The position numbers were made by a program, and so were the translations under genes. DNA of 64,000 nucleotides from Ascidiaceihabitans sp. (GTDB taxonomy: Bacteria > Pseudomonadota > Alphaproteobacteria > Rhodobacterales > Rhodobacteraceae): the NCBI GenBank assembly GCA_029251465.1, contig JAQXDI010000064.1, positions 1 to 64,000 on the forward strand, read 5' to 3'. Below are positions 44,237 to 53,001 of this stretch, in pieces (position 1 is the stretch's first letter; each line of letters begins with the position of its first letter). Below the pieces are notes generated by a model, which was not told the origin of the DNA, did not search any database, and saw only the letters and a program-made list of their open reading frames with translations.

Positions 44237-45460
44237 ATGACAGCGCCCTTTTCTGATGATATCAGCCCGAACTCCGAATTGCCTGTGGTGCGTATGCTCC
44301 CCAAGGCCAATGCCCGTGCAATCCGCCATGGTTTTCCGTGGGTCTATGCCAATGAAATGGTGACCGACAGACGCACCAAAGCGATCCCCGCAGGCGGCCT
44401 TGCGATCCTGCAGGACGAAAAGCGCCAGCCTCTCGGGTTGGTGGCGATGAATTCCAATTCCAAGATCATTGCACGGATCCTCGACACCGATGTCGATGCC
44501 ACGCTGAATCACGACTGGTTTGCCACACGGATCGCGCGCGCATTGCGTCTGCGCAAACAGCTGTTTGACGCGCCCTACTACCGCTTGATCCACGCCGAGG
44601 CCGACGGTTTGCCCGGTGTGATCGTTGATCGTTTTGGCGATACTTGCGTTGTACAGCCCAACGCTGCGTGGGCGGATGTGCATCTGGAAACGCTGTGCGC
44701 GGCTTTGGCCGACGTCACCGGCGTCACGACTGTTTTGAAAAATGCGGCTGGGCGCACCCGGGTTCTCGAAGGGCTCGATGACGTGTCGCGCGCCGTGATC
44801 GGCACCGCACCTGACGCGCCGCTGCCCGTTGAAATGAACGGCGCGACCTACATGGCGGACCTGACGGGAGGTCAAAAGACCGGCCTGTTCTTTGATCAAC
44901 GCCCGAACCACGCCTTCACCGCAAACCTATCCAAAGGCGCGCGGGTTTTGGATGTGTTCAGCCACGTGGGTGGCTTTGGTTTGGCAGCTTTGGCTGGCGG
45001 TGCGACATCTGCTTTGGCAGTTGATGGATCGGCTCCGGCCCTTGTTCTGGCGACCCAAGGGGCGGCTGCGATGGGCAAATCCGCTGCGTTTTCGACCCGC
45101 CAAGGTGATGCGTTCGAAGTGCTGACATCCTTGCGCGCCGAAGGGGCCCAATTTGACGTGATCATCTGTGATCCACCGGCGTTCGCACCCTCACGCCAAG
45201 CGGTCGAAGCAGGCCTGCGCGCCTACGAAAAAGTCGCGCGACTGGCGGCACAATTGGTGGCACCTGACGGCATTTTGGGTCTGTGTTCGTGTTCGCACGC
45301 CGCTGATCTGGCGCAATTCCGCAACGCCTGCGTACGTGGGATCGGGCGAGGCGGTCGTCGTGCATCGCTGATCCACACCGGGTTTGCCGGCGCGGACCAC
45401 CCGTTGCTGCCACAACTGGCCGAAAGCGGTTACCTCAAGGCGTTGTTCTTCCGCCTATGA
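44237..45460 (+). CDS. class I SAM-dependent rRNA methyltransferase (RlmI-like)
   Basis: A 407-residue protein: N-terminal PUA domain (FPWVYANEMV, residues about 30-110) and a Rossmann methyltransferase domain with SAM motif VLDVFSHVGGFGLAAL (about residue 237) and catalytic-region DPPAFAPS (about 313), followed by CSCSHA. RlmI methylates a cytosine of 23S rRNA at C5; this homologue may have the same or another rRNA target. The start at 44237 has GGGAAGGG upstream. Its stop overlaps the ATG of the PIN gene by four bases. Confidence 0.85.
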   Translation: MTAPFSDDISPNSELPVVRMLPKANARAIRHGFPWVYANEMVTDRRTKAIPAGGLAILQDEKRQPLGLVAMNSNSKIIARILDTDVDATLNHDWFATRIARALRLRKQLFDAPYYRLIHAEADGLPGVIVDRFGDTCVVQPNAAWADVHLETLCAALADVTGVTTVLKNAAGRTRVLEGLDDVSRAVIGTAPDAPLPVEMNGATYMADLTGGQKTGLFFDQRPNHAFTANLSKGARVLDVFSHVGGFGLAALAGGATSALAVDGSAPALVLATQGAAAMGKSAAFSTRQGDAFEVLTSLRAEGAQFDVIICDPPAFAPSRQAVEAGLRAYEKVARLAAQLVAPDGILGLCSCSHAADLAQFRNACVRGIGRGGRRASLIHTGFAGADHPLLPQLAESGYLKALFFRL

Positions 45461-45999
45461 GAATGTTTCTGGACGCCTGCGTTCTGTACCCGACCGTCAT
45501 GCGCGAGATGCTGATGGGCGTGGCGCGGGCCGGGGTGTTCGAGCCGCAATTCAGTCCGCGCGTGCTGGAGGAATGGGCGCGCGCGACGCTGAAAATCGGA
45601 CCCGAAGCCGAAGTGTTTGCGCGCTCTGAAATCGCGATGCTGCGCGTGGCGTGGCCACGGGCAGAGGTGTTACCCAACGCGGCACTTGAGCAGCGATTGT
45701 GGTTGCCTGATGCCAATGACGTGCATGTTCTGGCCGCCGCGATTGCCGGATCCGCAGATGGGATCATCACCCTGAACGCCAAAGATTTTCCGCGAAATAT
45801 ACTTGCCGAAGAGGGGCTTAGCCGTGTGGATCCAGACGGGTTTCTGCATCAGGTCTGGCAAAGTTCACCCGAGGTGATCACGGATGTTGCCAATGGCGTA
45901 TTGCAAACGGCGCGGGATCTGTCGGGCAAAGATTGGACGATGCGCGCCCTGTTCAAAAAGGCGCGATTGCCACGGATTGCCAAGGCATTGTCGCAATAG
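45457..45999 (+). CDS. PIN-domain protein (RSP_2648 family type)
   Basis: A 180-residue protein. RMFLDACVLYPTVMREM supplies the first acidic residue of the PIN nuclease site, LEEWARAT the second, and PDANDVHVLAAAIAGSADGIITLN the conserved D-x-D-x-H region. PIN domains cut RNA using a divalent metal. There is no adjacent antitoxin-like gene: it is coupled to the rRNA methyltransferase instead, which argues for a housekeeping RNA role rather than a toxin. Confidence 0.75.
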   Translation: MRMFLDACVLYPTVMREMLMGVARAGVFEPQFSPRVLEEWARATLKIGPEAEVFARSEIAMLRVAWPRAEVLPNAALEQRLWLPDANDVHVLAAAIAGSADGIITLNAKDFPRNILAEEGLSRVDPDGFLHQVWQSSPEVITDVANGVLQTARDLSGKDWTMRALFKKARLPRIAKALSQ

Positions 46000-46001
46000 G
46001 T

Positions 46002-46694
46002 TTACTTTGAAACCGGCGTCCACGCGTTCTGCAGCTTTTGCAAAGCCTGAATGCGTTCGGATGTTTTGGGATGGCTGAGCATCCATGCAGGCGCGCCGTT
46101 TGCGCCAGACTGGCTGAGCGCGTCGAGCTTTTCAAAAAGCGAAATTTGACCGGCTGTTCCGATCCCTGCTTTGGTCAACAACGCGGCGGCGTAGGCGTCC
46201 GCCTCGTATTCGTCGACGCGGCTAAGTTTTGCCGCCAACATTGATGTCAACATGCCCGCAACCCAGACACCAACACCGGGAATGATCCGCCCCAACACCA
46301 TCGCAAGGGCCGTTCGCAGCGCGTTTTGACCCGAGAAATCGATCATCCGGCGGCGCGAGTGCCCCAAGGCCACGTGCCCCAGTTCGTGTGCGATCACACT
46401 GGCCAATTCATCCGCGCTGACCTCGCCCGACTTGAATTTATCGTAGAACCCGCGGGTGATAAAAATACGCCCGTCAGGGGCAGCTAAGCCATTGATCTGC
46501 GGGATTTCGTAGATGTGAACCTTGATCCGTTCGATTTCTAGCGCCTTCGCCATTTGCATGCTCATGTGGCCCAGCAACGGGTCCGTCAGCTCGGTCGATT
46601 TTGAATCAAGACGCCGCGCCGTTTGCCACGCCGAGAAACGATACATCGCAAGGCCATAAAGGATCGCGAGTAAAATGGGGGTCAGTTTTAACAT
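46002..46694 (-). CDS. M48 family metalloprotease
   Basis: A 230-residue protein with an N-terminal membrane segment (LTPILLAILYGLAMYRF) and an M48 core: VIAHELGHVALGH has HELGH and the third ligand is expected in the EYEADAYAA region. It is likely a membrane-linked zinc protease of protein quality control, similar to HtpX or Oma1-like enzymes. The second M48 enzyme in the window, distinct from the TPR one at 13067. Its stop is two bases from the convergent PIN gene stop. Confidence 0.85.
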   Translation of the reverse strand: MLKLTPILLAILYGLAMYRFSAWQTARRLDSKSTELTDPLLGHMSMQMAKALEIERIKVHIYEIPQINGLAAPDGRIFITRGFYDKFKSGEVSADELASVIAHELGHVALGHSRRRMIDFSGQNALRTALAMVLGRIIPGVGVWVAGMLTSMLAAKLSRVDEYEADAYAAALLTKAGIGTAGQISLFEKLDALSQSGANGAPAWMLSHPKTSERIQALQKLQNAWTPVSK

Positions 46695-46741
46695 GGTCTA
46701 CATATGGGCCTGATTGGGCGCAGGGCAAAGGGGCATCGCTG

Positions 46742-47896
46742 CTAAATTTCCCAGGCCACAGGCATTTTTGTGGGTCCGCGAAACGCCCAGCCAGTGTAGG
46801 GGACTGGGCCGGTCAGGCGCAAATTTGGCAAATGCGCAAAGGCGAGTGGCAATGCGACGTCGGCGATCAGGCACCGTGCTGCTGCGGCCCCTGCGCAAAA
46901 ATGCGGTCCTGCACCAAAGCTGATCGCGCTTTGGGTGTTGCGGGTCACGTCAAACGTGTCGGGCGCGCTAAAGTGGTCTTCGTCCCGACCGGCTGAGCCG
47001 AACATGAAAAAGACGCGGTCTTCGGGATCGAATGTGATGTCGTCGATGGTGTCGGTTTGGGCTATGCGGCGTGGCGACATGCCGATGGGGGCCATCCAGC
47101 GGGCGTATTCGGAAAACGCATCGCCGTAGGTTGCGCGCCCGTCTTGGATCATCGCCAACTGGCTCGGGTGGTTCAAAAGCGCCCAGATCGTGCCGGCAAT
47201 CGCGTCACGCGGTTCGTTTTGCCCGCCTGAAATAATCAGTTTGGTGTTGGCGCTTTGGCTGTCGTCAGGCAGGCCAGCGTCTTGCATGACCTGTAAGGCT
47301 GAAAACTGAGGTGGGGCTTGGCGCGCATATTTGATGTGTTCGTCGATCAATGCCGTCGCGCGGTTGCAGCGTTTGGTCAGTTTCGGATCGCCCGCATAAT
47401 TCGCGCAGCCGTCGATCATCGCCTGACTGACGCCGTCCATTTCCGCGTCTGACATTGATTCCAGCCCAGTGATCGCCTTGAGCGCCATGGCCGAGACCGG
47501 CATCGCATAATCGCGTACCAGATCGCATTTGCCCTTTTTGCGCAGCTTGCCGAGCAGGTCCAGCGTTGCAGTTTCAAAGATTGCTTTCCAATGATCATTC
47601 ACGGTGCGCGGCGACAAGGCTGGAAACAGTGCGCGGCGTTCGGCCATGTGTGCCTCGCCGTCTTTGCGCATCATATTTTCGCCCATCAATTGCACCATCA
47701 GACCGTCCGGTTGAACGGATGAAAACACCTGCGTACGTTTTTCGTGAACGTGAATGTCGTCGCGTTTGACCATCAAAGTGGCCGCCAATTCGGGGACAAA
47801 CGTGATCGGAGTTTTGGCGCGCATACTGGCCAAAATAGGGTAGGGATCGGCGGTGAACTCTGCCAGATCGATATGCGTAATTGGGGCGTTCGACAT
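46742..47896 (-). CDS. cytochrome P450
   Basis: A 384-residue cytosolic P450. The haem-thiolate loop FGAGPHFCAGAAAARC provides the cysteine ligand; the K-helix ExxR is in SEYARWM. The I-helix segment IISGGQNEPRDAIAG differs from the usual A-G-x-D-T: the acid-alcohol pair that handles oxygen is absent, so proton delivery must differ. The start at 47896 is an ATG. No ferredoxin or reductase lies nearby. Substrate unknown. Confidence 0.87.
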   Translation of the reverse strand: MSNAPITHIDLAEFTADPYPILASMRAKTPITFVPELAATLMVKRDDIHVHEKRTQVFSSVQPDGLMVQLMGENMMRKDGEAHMAERRALFPALSPRTVNDHWKAIFETATLDLLGKLRKKGKCDLVRDYAMPVSAMALKAITGLESMSDAEMDGVSQAMIDGCANYAGDPKLTKRCNRATALIDEHIKYARQAPPQFSALQVMQDAGLPDDSQSANTKLIISGGQNEPRDAIAGTIWALLNHPSQLAMIQDGRATYGDAFSEYARWMAPIGMSPRRIAQTDTIDDITFDPEDRVFFMFGSAGRDEDHFSAPDTFDVTRNTQSAISFGAGPHFCAGAAAARCLIADVALPLAFAHLPNLRLTGPVPYTGWAFRGPTKMPVAWEI

Positions 47897-47959
47897 GCGG
47901 CGAGCGTAGATTGAAACACGCGCGCCGTCCAAATGATAATTGCCTGCGTTTAGAACGCG

Positions 47960-49147
47960 CTAGCGGGTCAGCGCTTTCATCCCGCGGCTGAGCCCCTCAA
48001 GGGTCATCGGCACCATCGCGTCTTTGCCAAAGATCTCTTGGATCATGGTGATCGAGTGGGTGTAGGACCAGTATTTTTCCGGGATCGGATTGATCCACAG
48101 GTTCGATTTCCACTGATCGCGCGTGCGTTCCAGCCAGACCTGGCCGCTTTCGGGATTCCAATGTTCATTGGCACCACCAGGATAGGCGATTTCATAGGGC
48201 GACATGGAGGCGTCACCGACAAAAATACATTTGTAATCAGGGCCGTAGGTGCGCAGAACTTCGTCGGTTTTCATCTGGGCATCCCAGCGGCGACGGTTGT
48301 CTTTCCACACACCTTCATACAGGCAATTGTGGAAATAAAAGTGCTCAAGATGCTTGAATTCGGTGCGCGCGGCCGAGAACAATTCCTCGACCACTTTGAT
48401 ATGCGGATCCATTGACCCACCGACGTCCAAAAACAACAGAACCTTGACTGCATTGCGCCGCTCAGGCCGCGTTTTTACGTCAAGATAGCCGTTTTCAGCG
48501 GTCGCACGGATGGTGCCGTTCAGGTCCAGTTCTTCTTGCGCCCCGTCACGGGCCCATTTGCGCAGACGTTTCAGCGCCACTTTGATGTTGCGGGTACCGA
48601 GTTCAACTTGGTCGTCCAAATTCTTGAATTCGCGCTTGTCCCAGACTTTGGTGGCGCGCTGGTGACGGGATTCTTTTTGGCCGATCCGCACACCTTCGGG
48701 GTTGTACCCGTAGGCCCCAAAAGGCGAGGTGCCCGCCGTGCCAACCCATTTGTTACCACCTTGGTGCCGGCCTTTTTGCTCCTCAAGGCGCTGTTTCAGC
48801 GTCTCCATTAATTTCTCGAAACCACCCATCGCTTCGATTTCGTCTTTTTCCTCTTGGGACAGGTGTTTCTCTGCCAGTTTTTCCAGCCAGTCAGACGGGA
48901 TGTCGACGGCCTCTAGAACCTGCTCGATGCTGATTTGTTCCAACCCGTCGAACGCTGCGGCAAAGGCGCGGTCGAACTTGTCGATGTTACGCTCGTCCTT
49001 CACCATCGACACGCGGGCCAGATAGTAAAATGATTCAACATCATAGGTCGCAAGACCGGCTTTCATGCCCTCGAGAAACGCCAGAAATTCGCGGATCGAA
49101 ACGGGGACACCGGCGCTGCGCAAGTTGTCAAAGAACGGCAGAAACAT
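47960..49147 (-). CDS. VWA-domain protein (CoxE-like)
   Basis: A 395-residue cytoplasmic protein. The N-terminal half is helical (LEGMKAGLATYDVESFYYLARVSM), the C-terminal half a von Willebrand A domain with MIDAS-like LLFLDVGGSMDPH near residue 243. In this motif the usual third Ser is Gly. CoxE-type VWA proteins work with a MoxR AAA ATPase to insert metals or remodel complexes. The MoxR partner (51486) is on the same strand but 2.3 kb away with three other genes between. Confidence 0.83.
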   Translation of the reverse strand: MFLPFFDNLRSAGVPVSIREFLAFLEGMKAGLATYDVESFYYLARVSMVKDERNIDKFDRAFAAAFDGLEQISIEQVLEAVDIPSDWLEKLAEKHLSQEEKDEIEAMGGFEKLMETLKQRLEEQKGRHQGGNKWVGTAGTSPFGAYGYNPEGVRIGQKESRHQRATKVWDKREFKNLDDQVELGTRNIKVALKRLRKWARDGAQEELDLNGTIRATAENGYLDVKTRPERRNAVKVLLFLDVGGSMDPHIKVVEELFSAARTEFKHLEHFYFHNCLYEGVWKDNRRRWDAQMKTDEVLRTYGPDYKCIFVGDASMSPYEIAYPGGANEHWNPESGQVWLERTRDQWKSNLWINPIPEKYWSYTHSITMIQEIFGKDAMVPMTLEGLSRGMKALTR

Positions 49148-49148
49148 G

Positions 49149-49316
49149 TTAGACCGCCAAGCGGTGCAGAACGACTGTCGCGATCATGCCAACCACAACA
49201 AACGCCATCGCATAACCCGCGGCATATTGCAGTATATCCAAGGTGTTACCTTTGCGGCGCTTGGCCGTAAATGCGCCAACAATCGCCCCCAAAAGGGCTG
49301 CGATAATCACGATCAT
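49149..49316 (-). CDS. 55-residue membrane protein
   Basis: A small frame of 55 codons between the VWA gene and the DUF2927 gene, with GGAG seven bases before its ATG at 49316. It has two hydrophobic stretches (MIVIIAALLGAIVGAF; YAMAFVVVGMIATVVL) separated by a basic, hydrophilic loop (TAKRRKGN), consistent with a two-span membrane protein. Small proteins of this shape are common in Roseobacter genomes; I know no function. Its stop lies one base before the VWA start. Confidence 0.75.
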   Translation of the reverse strand: MIVIIAALLGAIVGAFTAKRRKGNTLDILQYAAGYAMAFVVVGMIATVVLHRLAV

Positions 49317-49332
49317 AGTTCAGCTCCGAACC

Positions 49333-50703
49333 TTAGGTGCGGCCTTTTTTCAGCGGGCTGAGAGACGAGATTTCACGCAACTTGGCCCGCACGGCCCAAT
49401 CTGGTCCAAAGCCGTATCGCGCCCATCCAAGACTGTCCAGTCTGACGGTACGTGCTTCGGCTGTTCGTCCATTCAGATCAAGCGCTTCGGCCCGCAACAA
49501 TAGCAAAGTCGACAGCAAAATCGCGTTTTCATTGCGCGCGGCACGATCAATGTGGGGCCCAACCAACAGCAGGGCAAGATCGCCGTCGCCTTGGGTGATC
49601 GCATGGGCGGCCAGTTGCGTGGCAACATAGGCGCGGTGCAAATCGGCGCCGGGCGTTGCGGCGTAATAACGGTCAGCAGCAAGGAAATGCTGTTGTGCGG
49701 CTTTGGGATCGGAGGACAGCAAAATGCGACCATTTGCGTAGTGCGCAAAGGCGCGGCGGTGATCGTGCCATCCCATCGCGGTCGCAATTTTCAACGCCTG
49801 ATCCGCAGCAACACCGCGTTCGCGCGGCGTCGCACCCGGGCCTAGCGCCTTTTGAATGGCCTGTGACCACGCGCGCGGCGTACGGGATGCAAATTTCGCC
49901 TGACGCCCGTTTCCGCCCGGATTGATGCGACCAAAAATGCCCGGCAACTTGGCTTTGACCTGACCACGGGTCATGCCAGAGCGCAATTCGGGCGAATAAT
50001 AGGCCCGCAGCATCATCATGTCGAAACCGGTCAGAACTGTGTGCACGTTGTCGTCGTTAAAGACAGAGTCGGGCAGGCGGTACAGATCGTTCAACGGGCC
50101 TAACGCTTGGGCCAGTTCCTCGTGCAGGCAATCGCGTACTTCTTGCGGGCTTGCGTCATTTGGCAGGAAAATCGCCAGCTTCTTGCGCTCGCGCATGATG
50201 GCCCAGTTCGTCTTGGGCGTGCGTTTGGCAGTGCGGTATTCCGAAATGTCATCGATATTTGGCACAACGAAACAGGCAGCGTGGGGCAGGGCGCGGCGAA
50301 TTTCTGCGCGGCTGACGGCCTGAATAGTGATGTTTGCAGGCTGCGTCGCGGCGGTTTGGCTTATGCTGATACCAGCCTCGGTGCGCAAGCGGTGCAGCAG
50401 TTTGTTTAGATCGGACCCGAGGGACGCAGGTGGTGCGCCCGTCACACGGACCGAAATCGGGTTTTCAAAACGGGTGAACAGCGGCAGATCACGACCGCTT
50501 TCCAACCGGAAAGACAGATCAATAAAGTCATTGGTCAAATCGACGTTGGATTTCGCAGGCCGCGATGGGCGCGGGGCCCCAAAGGTTTTCATCGGCGGCA
50601 AGGTCGAGGCGGTGATGTTGGCCCGCGTCGCCGTGTCCGTCGGGGTCACAGGCATACACGCGTTCAACATCAAAGCAAGGGGGAGCACATAGCGGCGCAT
50701 CAT
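49333..50703 (-). CDS. DUF2927 domain lipoprotein
   Basis: A 456-residue protein with a lipoprotein signal, LALMLNAC. DUF2927 occupies about residues 40-240; HEELAQALGPLNDLYRLPDS near residue 195 has HExxxx followed by acidic residues, metalloprotease-like in appearance. The C-terminal half is helical with repeat-like units, possibly TPR-type (LAADRYYAATPGADLHRAYVATQLAAHAI). Function unknown; the location is periplasmic or outer-membrane. It overlaps the GNAT stop by four bases. Confidence 0.8.
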   Translation of the reverse strand: MMRRYVLPLALMLNACMPVTPTDTATRANITASTLPPMKTFGAPRPSRPAKSNVDLTNDFIDLSFRLESGRDLPLFTRFENPISVRVTGAPPASLGSDLNKLLHRLRTEAGISISQTAATQPANITIQAVSRAEIRRALPHAACFVVPNIDDISEYRTAKRTPKTNWAIMRERKKLAIFLPNDASPQEVRDCLHEELAQALGPLNDLYRLPDSVFNDDNVHTVLTGFDMMMLRAYYSPELRSGMTRGQVKAKLPGIFGRINPGGNGRQAKFASRTPRAWSQAIQKALGPGATPRERGVAADQALKIATAMGWHDHRRAFAHYANGRILLSSDPKAAQQHFLAADRYYAATPGADLHRAYVATQLAAHAITQGDGDLALLLVGPHIDRAARNENAILLSTLLLLRAEALDLNGRTAEARTVRLDSLGWARYGFGPDWAVRAKLREISSLSPLKKGRT

Positions 50704-51155
50704 GTTCTCCCGTACTTGATAAAGTTCGTGAGGGTGCCGATGCGGTCATAAAGTTTGCGTGCTTGCGTATTGTCGTCTTGGGTTAACCAATAGACGCTTG
50801 GTGCGTTTGCCGCGTCGGCTGCAGCGTAAACCGCTTCGATCAAGGCGCGTCCAATGCCAAGGCCACGCACGGATGGATCGGCGTAGAGGTCTTGTAAGTA
50901 GCAGGTGTTTTCGACTTTCCAGCCGTGGCGATGAAACAGGTAGTGGGTGAGACCAACCAACTGGCCGTCTTTAACGGCGACAAGGCCGTTGAAATCCTGT
51001 GGATCATCGCCAAGCAGGCGCTGAAAATAGACGTCATACGTCTGCGCAGGCACACTTGTCTTATAAAACGCAAGATAAGCGGTCCAAAGTAGGCCCCATG
51101 AATCCTTATCGGACTCAATCAGCGGGCGCACTTGGAGTGCGTCGTTACCAATCAT
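50700..51155 (-). CDS. GNAT family N-acetyltransferase
   Basis: A 151-residue GNAT enzyme: the acetyl-CoA-binding loop is in VRGLGIGRALIEAVY (R-G-x-G-I-G-R pattern), beta4-beta5 in TCYLQDLYADPSV, and YWLTQDDNTQARKLYDRIGT closes the domain. It would acetylate an amine of unknown identity. The first gene of a short operon with DUF2927, the 55-residue protein and the VWA gene, all overlapping or tightly spaced. Confidence 0.87.
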   Translation of the reverse strand: MIGNDALQVRPLIESDKDSWGLLWTAYLAFYKTSVPAQTYDVYFQRLLGDDPQDFNGLVAVKDGQLVGLTHYLFHRHGWKVENTCYLQDLYADPSVRGLGIGRALIEAVYAAADAANAPSVYWLTQDDNTQARKLYDRIGTLTNFIKYGRT

Positions 51156-51485
51156 TTAATACTGCCTGCCTACTTAGTCGCCTCAGTTGGAGATCTTGTC
51201 GCCTCTCAACCCGACCTTCTTAGGGTTCAATTAAGGCAAGTTTGTGGCAGATTTTATGAAAATGGGCGGTAAATGAGCGTATCGAGGGCCGGCTAATGAT
51301 CCGCAAGCTTATGATTTTAAATCGAAAATCGCCTTACGTGTGCTGTTTTGCAATAAGGCAGAAGTAGGGCGGTTGCGCAAATCTGCCTTATTTCAGCCAA
51401 AAACAAAGCCGCCCGAGAGGACCCGCGCGGCTTTTTTGCAACGAATTTGCGACCTTGGCCCAAATTCCGCTATCTGTGGTTGGCT
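51156..51485. other. intergenic stretch between the GNAT and MoxR genes
   Basis: About 330 bases without a convincing gene. The only identified element is the terminator at 51405-51437. The rest, including the AT-rich promoter-facing part near 51156-51260, probably holds the promoter of the GNAT operon, but I cannot locate a clear -10/-35 pair. Confidence 0.4.
51405..51437 (-). terminator. terminator of the MoxR gene
   Basis: Stem AAAGCCGC/GCGGCTTT (51405-51412 and 51427-51434), on the minus strand followed by TTT-G-TTTTT. On the plus strand it is followed by six T, so it may be bidirectional. Confidence 0.8.
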
Positions 51486-52328
51486 CTAGCGCTGCTGACC
51501 CCGTGCCATAAACGCCAAACGTTCAAACAAATGAACGTCTTGCTCGTTTTTCAACAAGGCACCGTGCAGTTTTGGCAGGGCAGAGGCACCGCCAGATTTC
51601 AGATCCTCGGCAGACATGTCCTCGGCCAGTAGCAATTTTAGCCAATCCAGCACTTCGGAGGTCGAGGGTTTCTTTTTCAAACCGGCTTGTTCGCGCACCT
51701 CAAAGAACTGGGTCAGCGCTGTCGTCAGCAACTGTTCCTTGATCCCGGGGTGGTGGACTTCGACGATGGCGCGCATTGTTTCCATGTCTGGAAAGCGGAT
51801 GTAGTGAAAGAAACAGCGGCGCAGAAACGCGTCGGGCAGTTCCTTTTCATTGTTCGAAGTGATGATCACGATCGGGCGATTCACCGCTTTGATGGTTTTG
51901 CCGGTCTCGTAGACGTAGAACTCCATCTTATCGAGCTCTTGTAGTAAATCGTTCGGGAACTCGATGTCGGCTTTGTCGATCTCGTCGATCAGCAATACGA
52001 CCTTTTCGCCCGCCTCGAACGCTTCCCACAACTTACCTTTGCGAATGTAGTTGGCGACATCGTGGACTTTTTCCTCGCCCAACTGGCTGTCACGCAGGCG
52101 CGATACGGCGTCATATTCATACAGACCCTGCTGCGCGCGGGTGGTTGATTTGATGTTCCATTCGATCATGCGCAGACCCAAAGAGGTGGCAACTTGCTTG
52201 GCCAATTCGGTCTTGCCGGTGCCGGGTTCCCCTTTAACGAGTAGAGGGCGCTCAAGTGTGACGGCGGCATTCACCGCAATTGTCAGGTCGTCCGTGGCGA
52301 CATAGCTGTCAGTGCCTTGAAATTTCAT
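51486..52328 (-). CDS. MoxR-family AAA ATPase
   Basis: A 280-residue ATPase with Walker A in VKGEPGTGKTELAKQV (about residue 37), Walker B in VVLLIDEIDKADIEFPNDLL (about residue 110), sensor 1 in PIVIITSNNEKELPDAF and the arginine finger region FLRRCFFHYIRFP. MoxR ATPases act with VWA proteins as metal-cofactor chaperones or complex remodelers. The VWA partner is downstream on the same strand, but other genes intervene. Confidence 0.9.
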   Translation of the reverse strand: MKFQGTDSYVATDDLTIAVNAAVTLERPLLVKGEPGTGKTELAKQVATSLGLRMIEWNIKSTTRAQQGLYEYDAVSRLRDSQLGEEKVHDVANYIRKGKLWEAFEAGEKVVLLIDEIDKADIEFPNDLLQELDKMEFYVYETGKTIKAVNRPIVIITSNNEKELPDAFLRRCFFHYIRFPDMETMRAIVEVHHPGIKEQLLTTALTQFFEVREQAGLKKKPSTSEVLDWLKLLLAEDMSAEDLKSGGASALPKLHGALLKNEQDVHLFERLAFMARGQQR

Positions 52329-52503
52329 ATCTATTTTACCTCAATTTGGCGCGATTTAATTACCAATACCTTTAGCCCAAAGCGCGCAGGATTGTGTAGT
52401 GACAATTCCCAAACGCTACGTTAGATGCACCCGCAGGGGGCGACCCGTTTTGGATTGTAAGGAAGCCAACATGACAAGCGCAAGCCGTAGTGAGGGGAAA
52501 GAC

Positions 52504-52926
52504 ATGAAGCAGGAAGCATTCTTGCCGGATGACTACAGACCGGCCGATGATGAACCGTTTATGAATGACCGCCAGACGGAATACTTCCGTCGCAAGCTTT
52601 TGGACTGGAAATCAGAGTTGCTCGCAGGCAGCCGCGATACCATCGAGGCATTGCAAGATGGCACACGCAATATTCCAGACGTCAACGATCGTGCGTCCGA
52701 GGAAACCGACCGCGCGCTGGAATTGCGCACGCGGGATCGTCAGCGCAAGCTGGTGTCGAAAATCGACGCCGCACTGCGCCGCATCGACGAAGATGAATTC
52801 GGCTATTGCTCGTTCACGGGCGAACCAATTTCACTGAAACGTCTGGATGCACGGCCCATCGCCACGATGAGCCTTGAGGCACAGGAAAAGCATGAACGGC
52901 GCGAAAAAGTGCACCGCGACGAGTGA
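52504..52926 (+). CDS. dksA: DksA/TraR-family RNA polymerase regulator
   Basis: About 140 residues. The long coiled-coil region (TEYFRRKLLDWKSELLAGS to RKLVSKIDAALRRIDEDEF) carries the acidic tip for the RNA polymerase secondary channel, followed by the finger region YCSFTGEPISLKRLDARPIAT, which has only one cysteine instead of four. The alphaproteobacterial DksA proteins commonly lack the full zinc site, so function with ppGpp may be retained. ATG at 52504 preferred; 52471 also has a ribosome site. Confidence 0.85.
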   Translation: MKQEAFLPDDYRPADDEPFMNDRQTEYFRRKLLDWKSELLAGSRDTIEALQDGTRNIPDVNDRASEETDRALELRTRDRQRKLVSKIDAALRRIDEDEFGYCSFTGEPISLKRLDARPIATMSLEAQEKHERREKVHRDE

Positions 52927-53001
52927 GCTTGACGTGAAACGCACAAAGATATCAGGCGCGTCGGGGGAAACTCTGCCGCGCCTTTTTCGTTCGGGGATGG
53001 C

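Noticed and set aside
45457-45999. PIN protein as a VapC-type toxin
   Set aside because: No small antitoxin gene lies upstream; the upstream neighbour is an rRNA methyltransferase with a four-base overlap.
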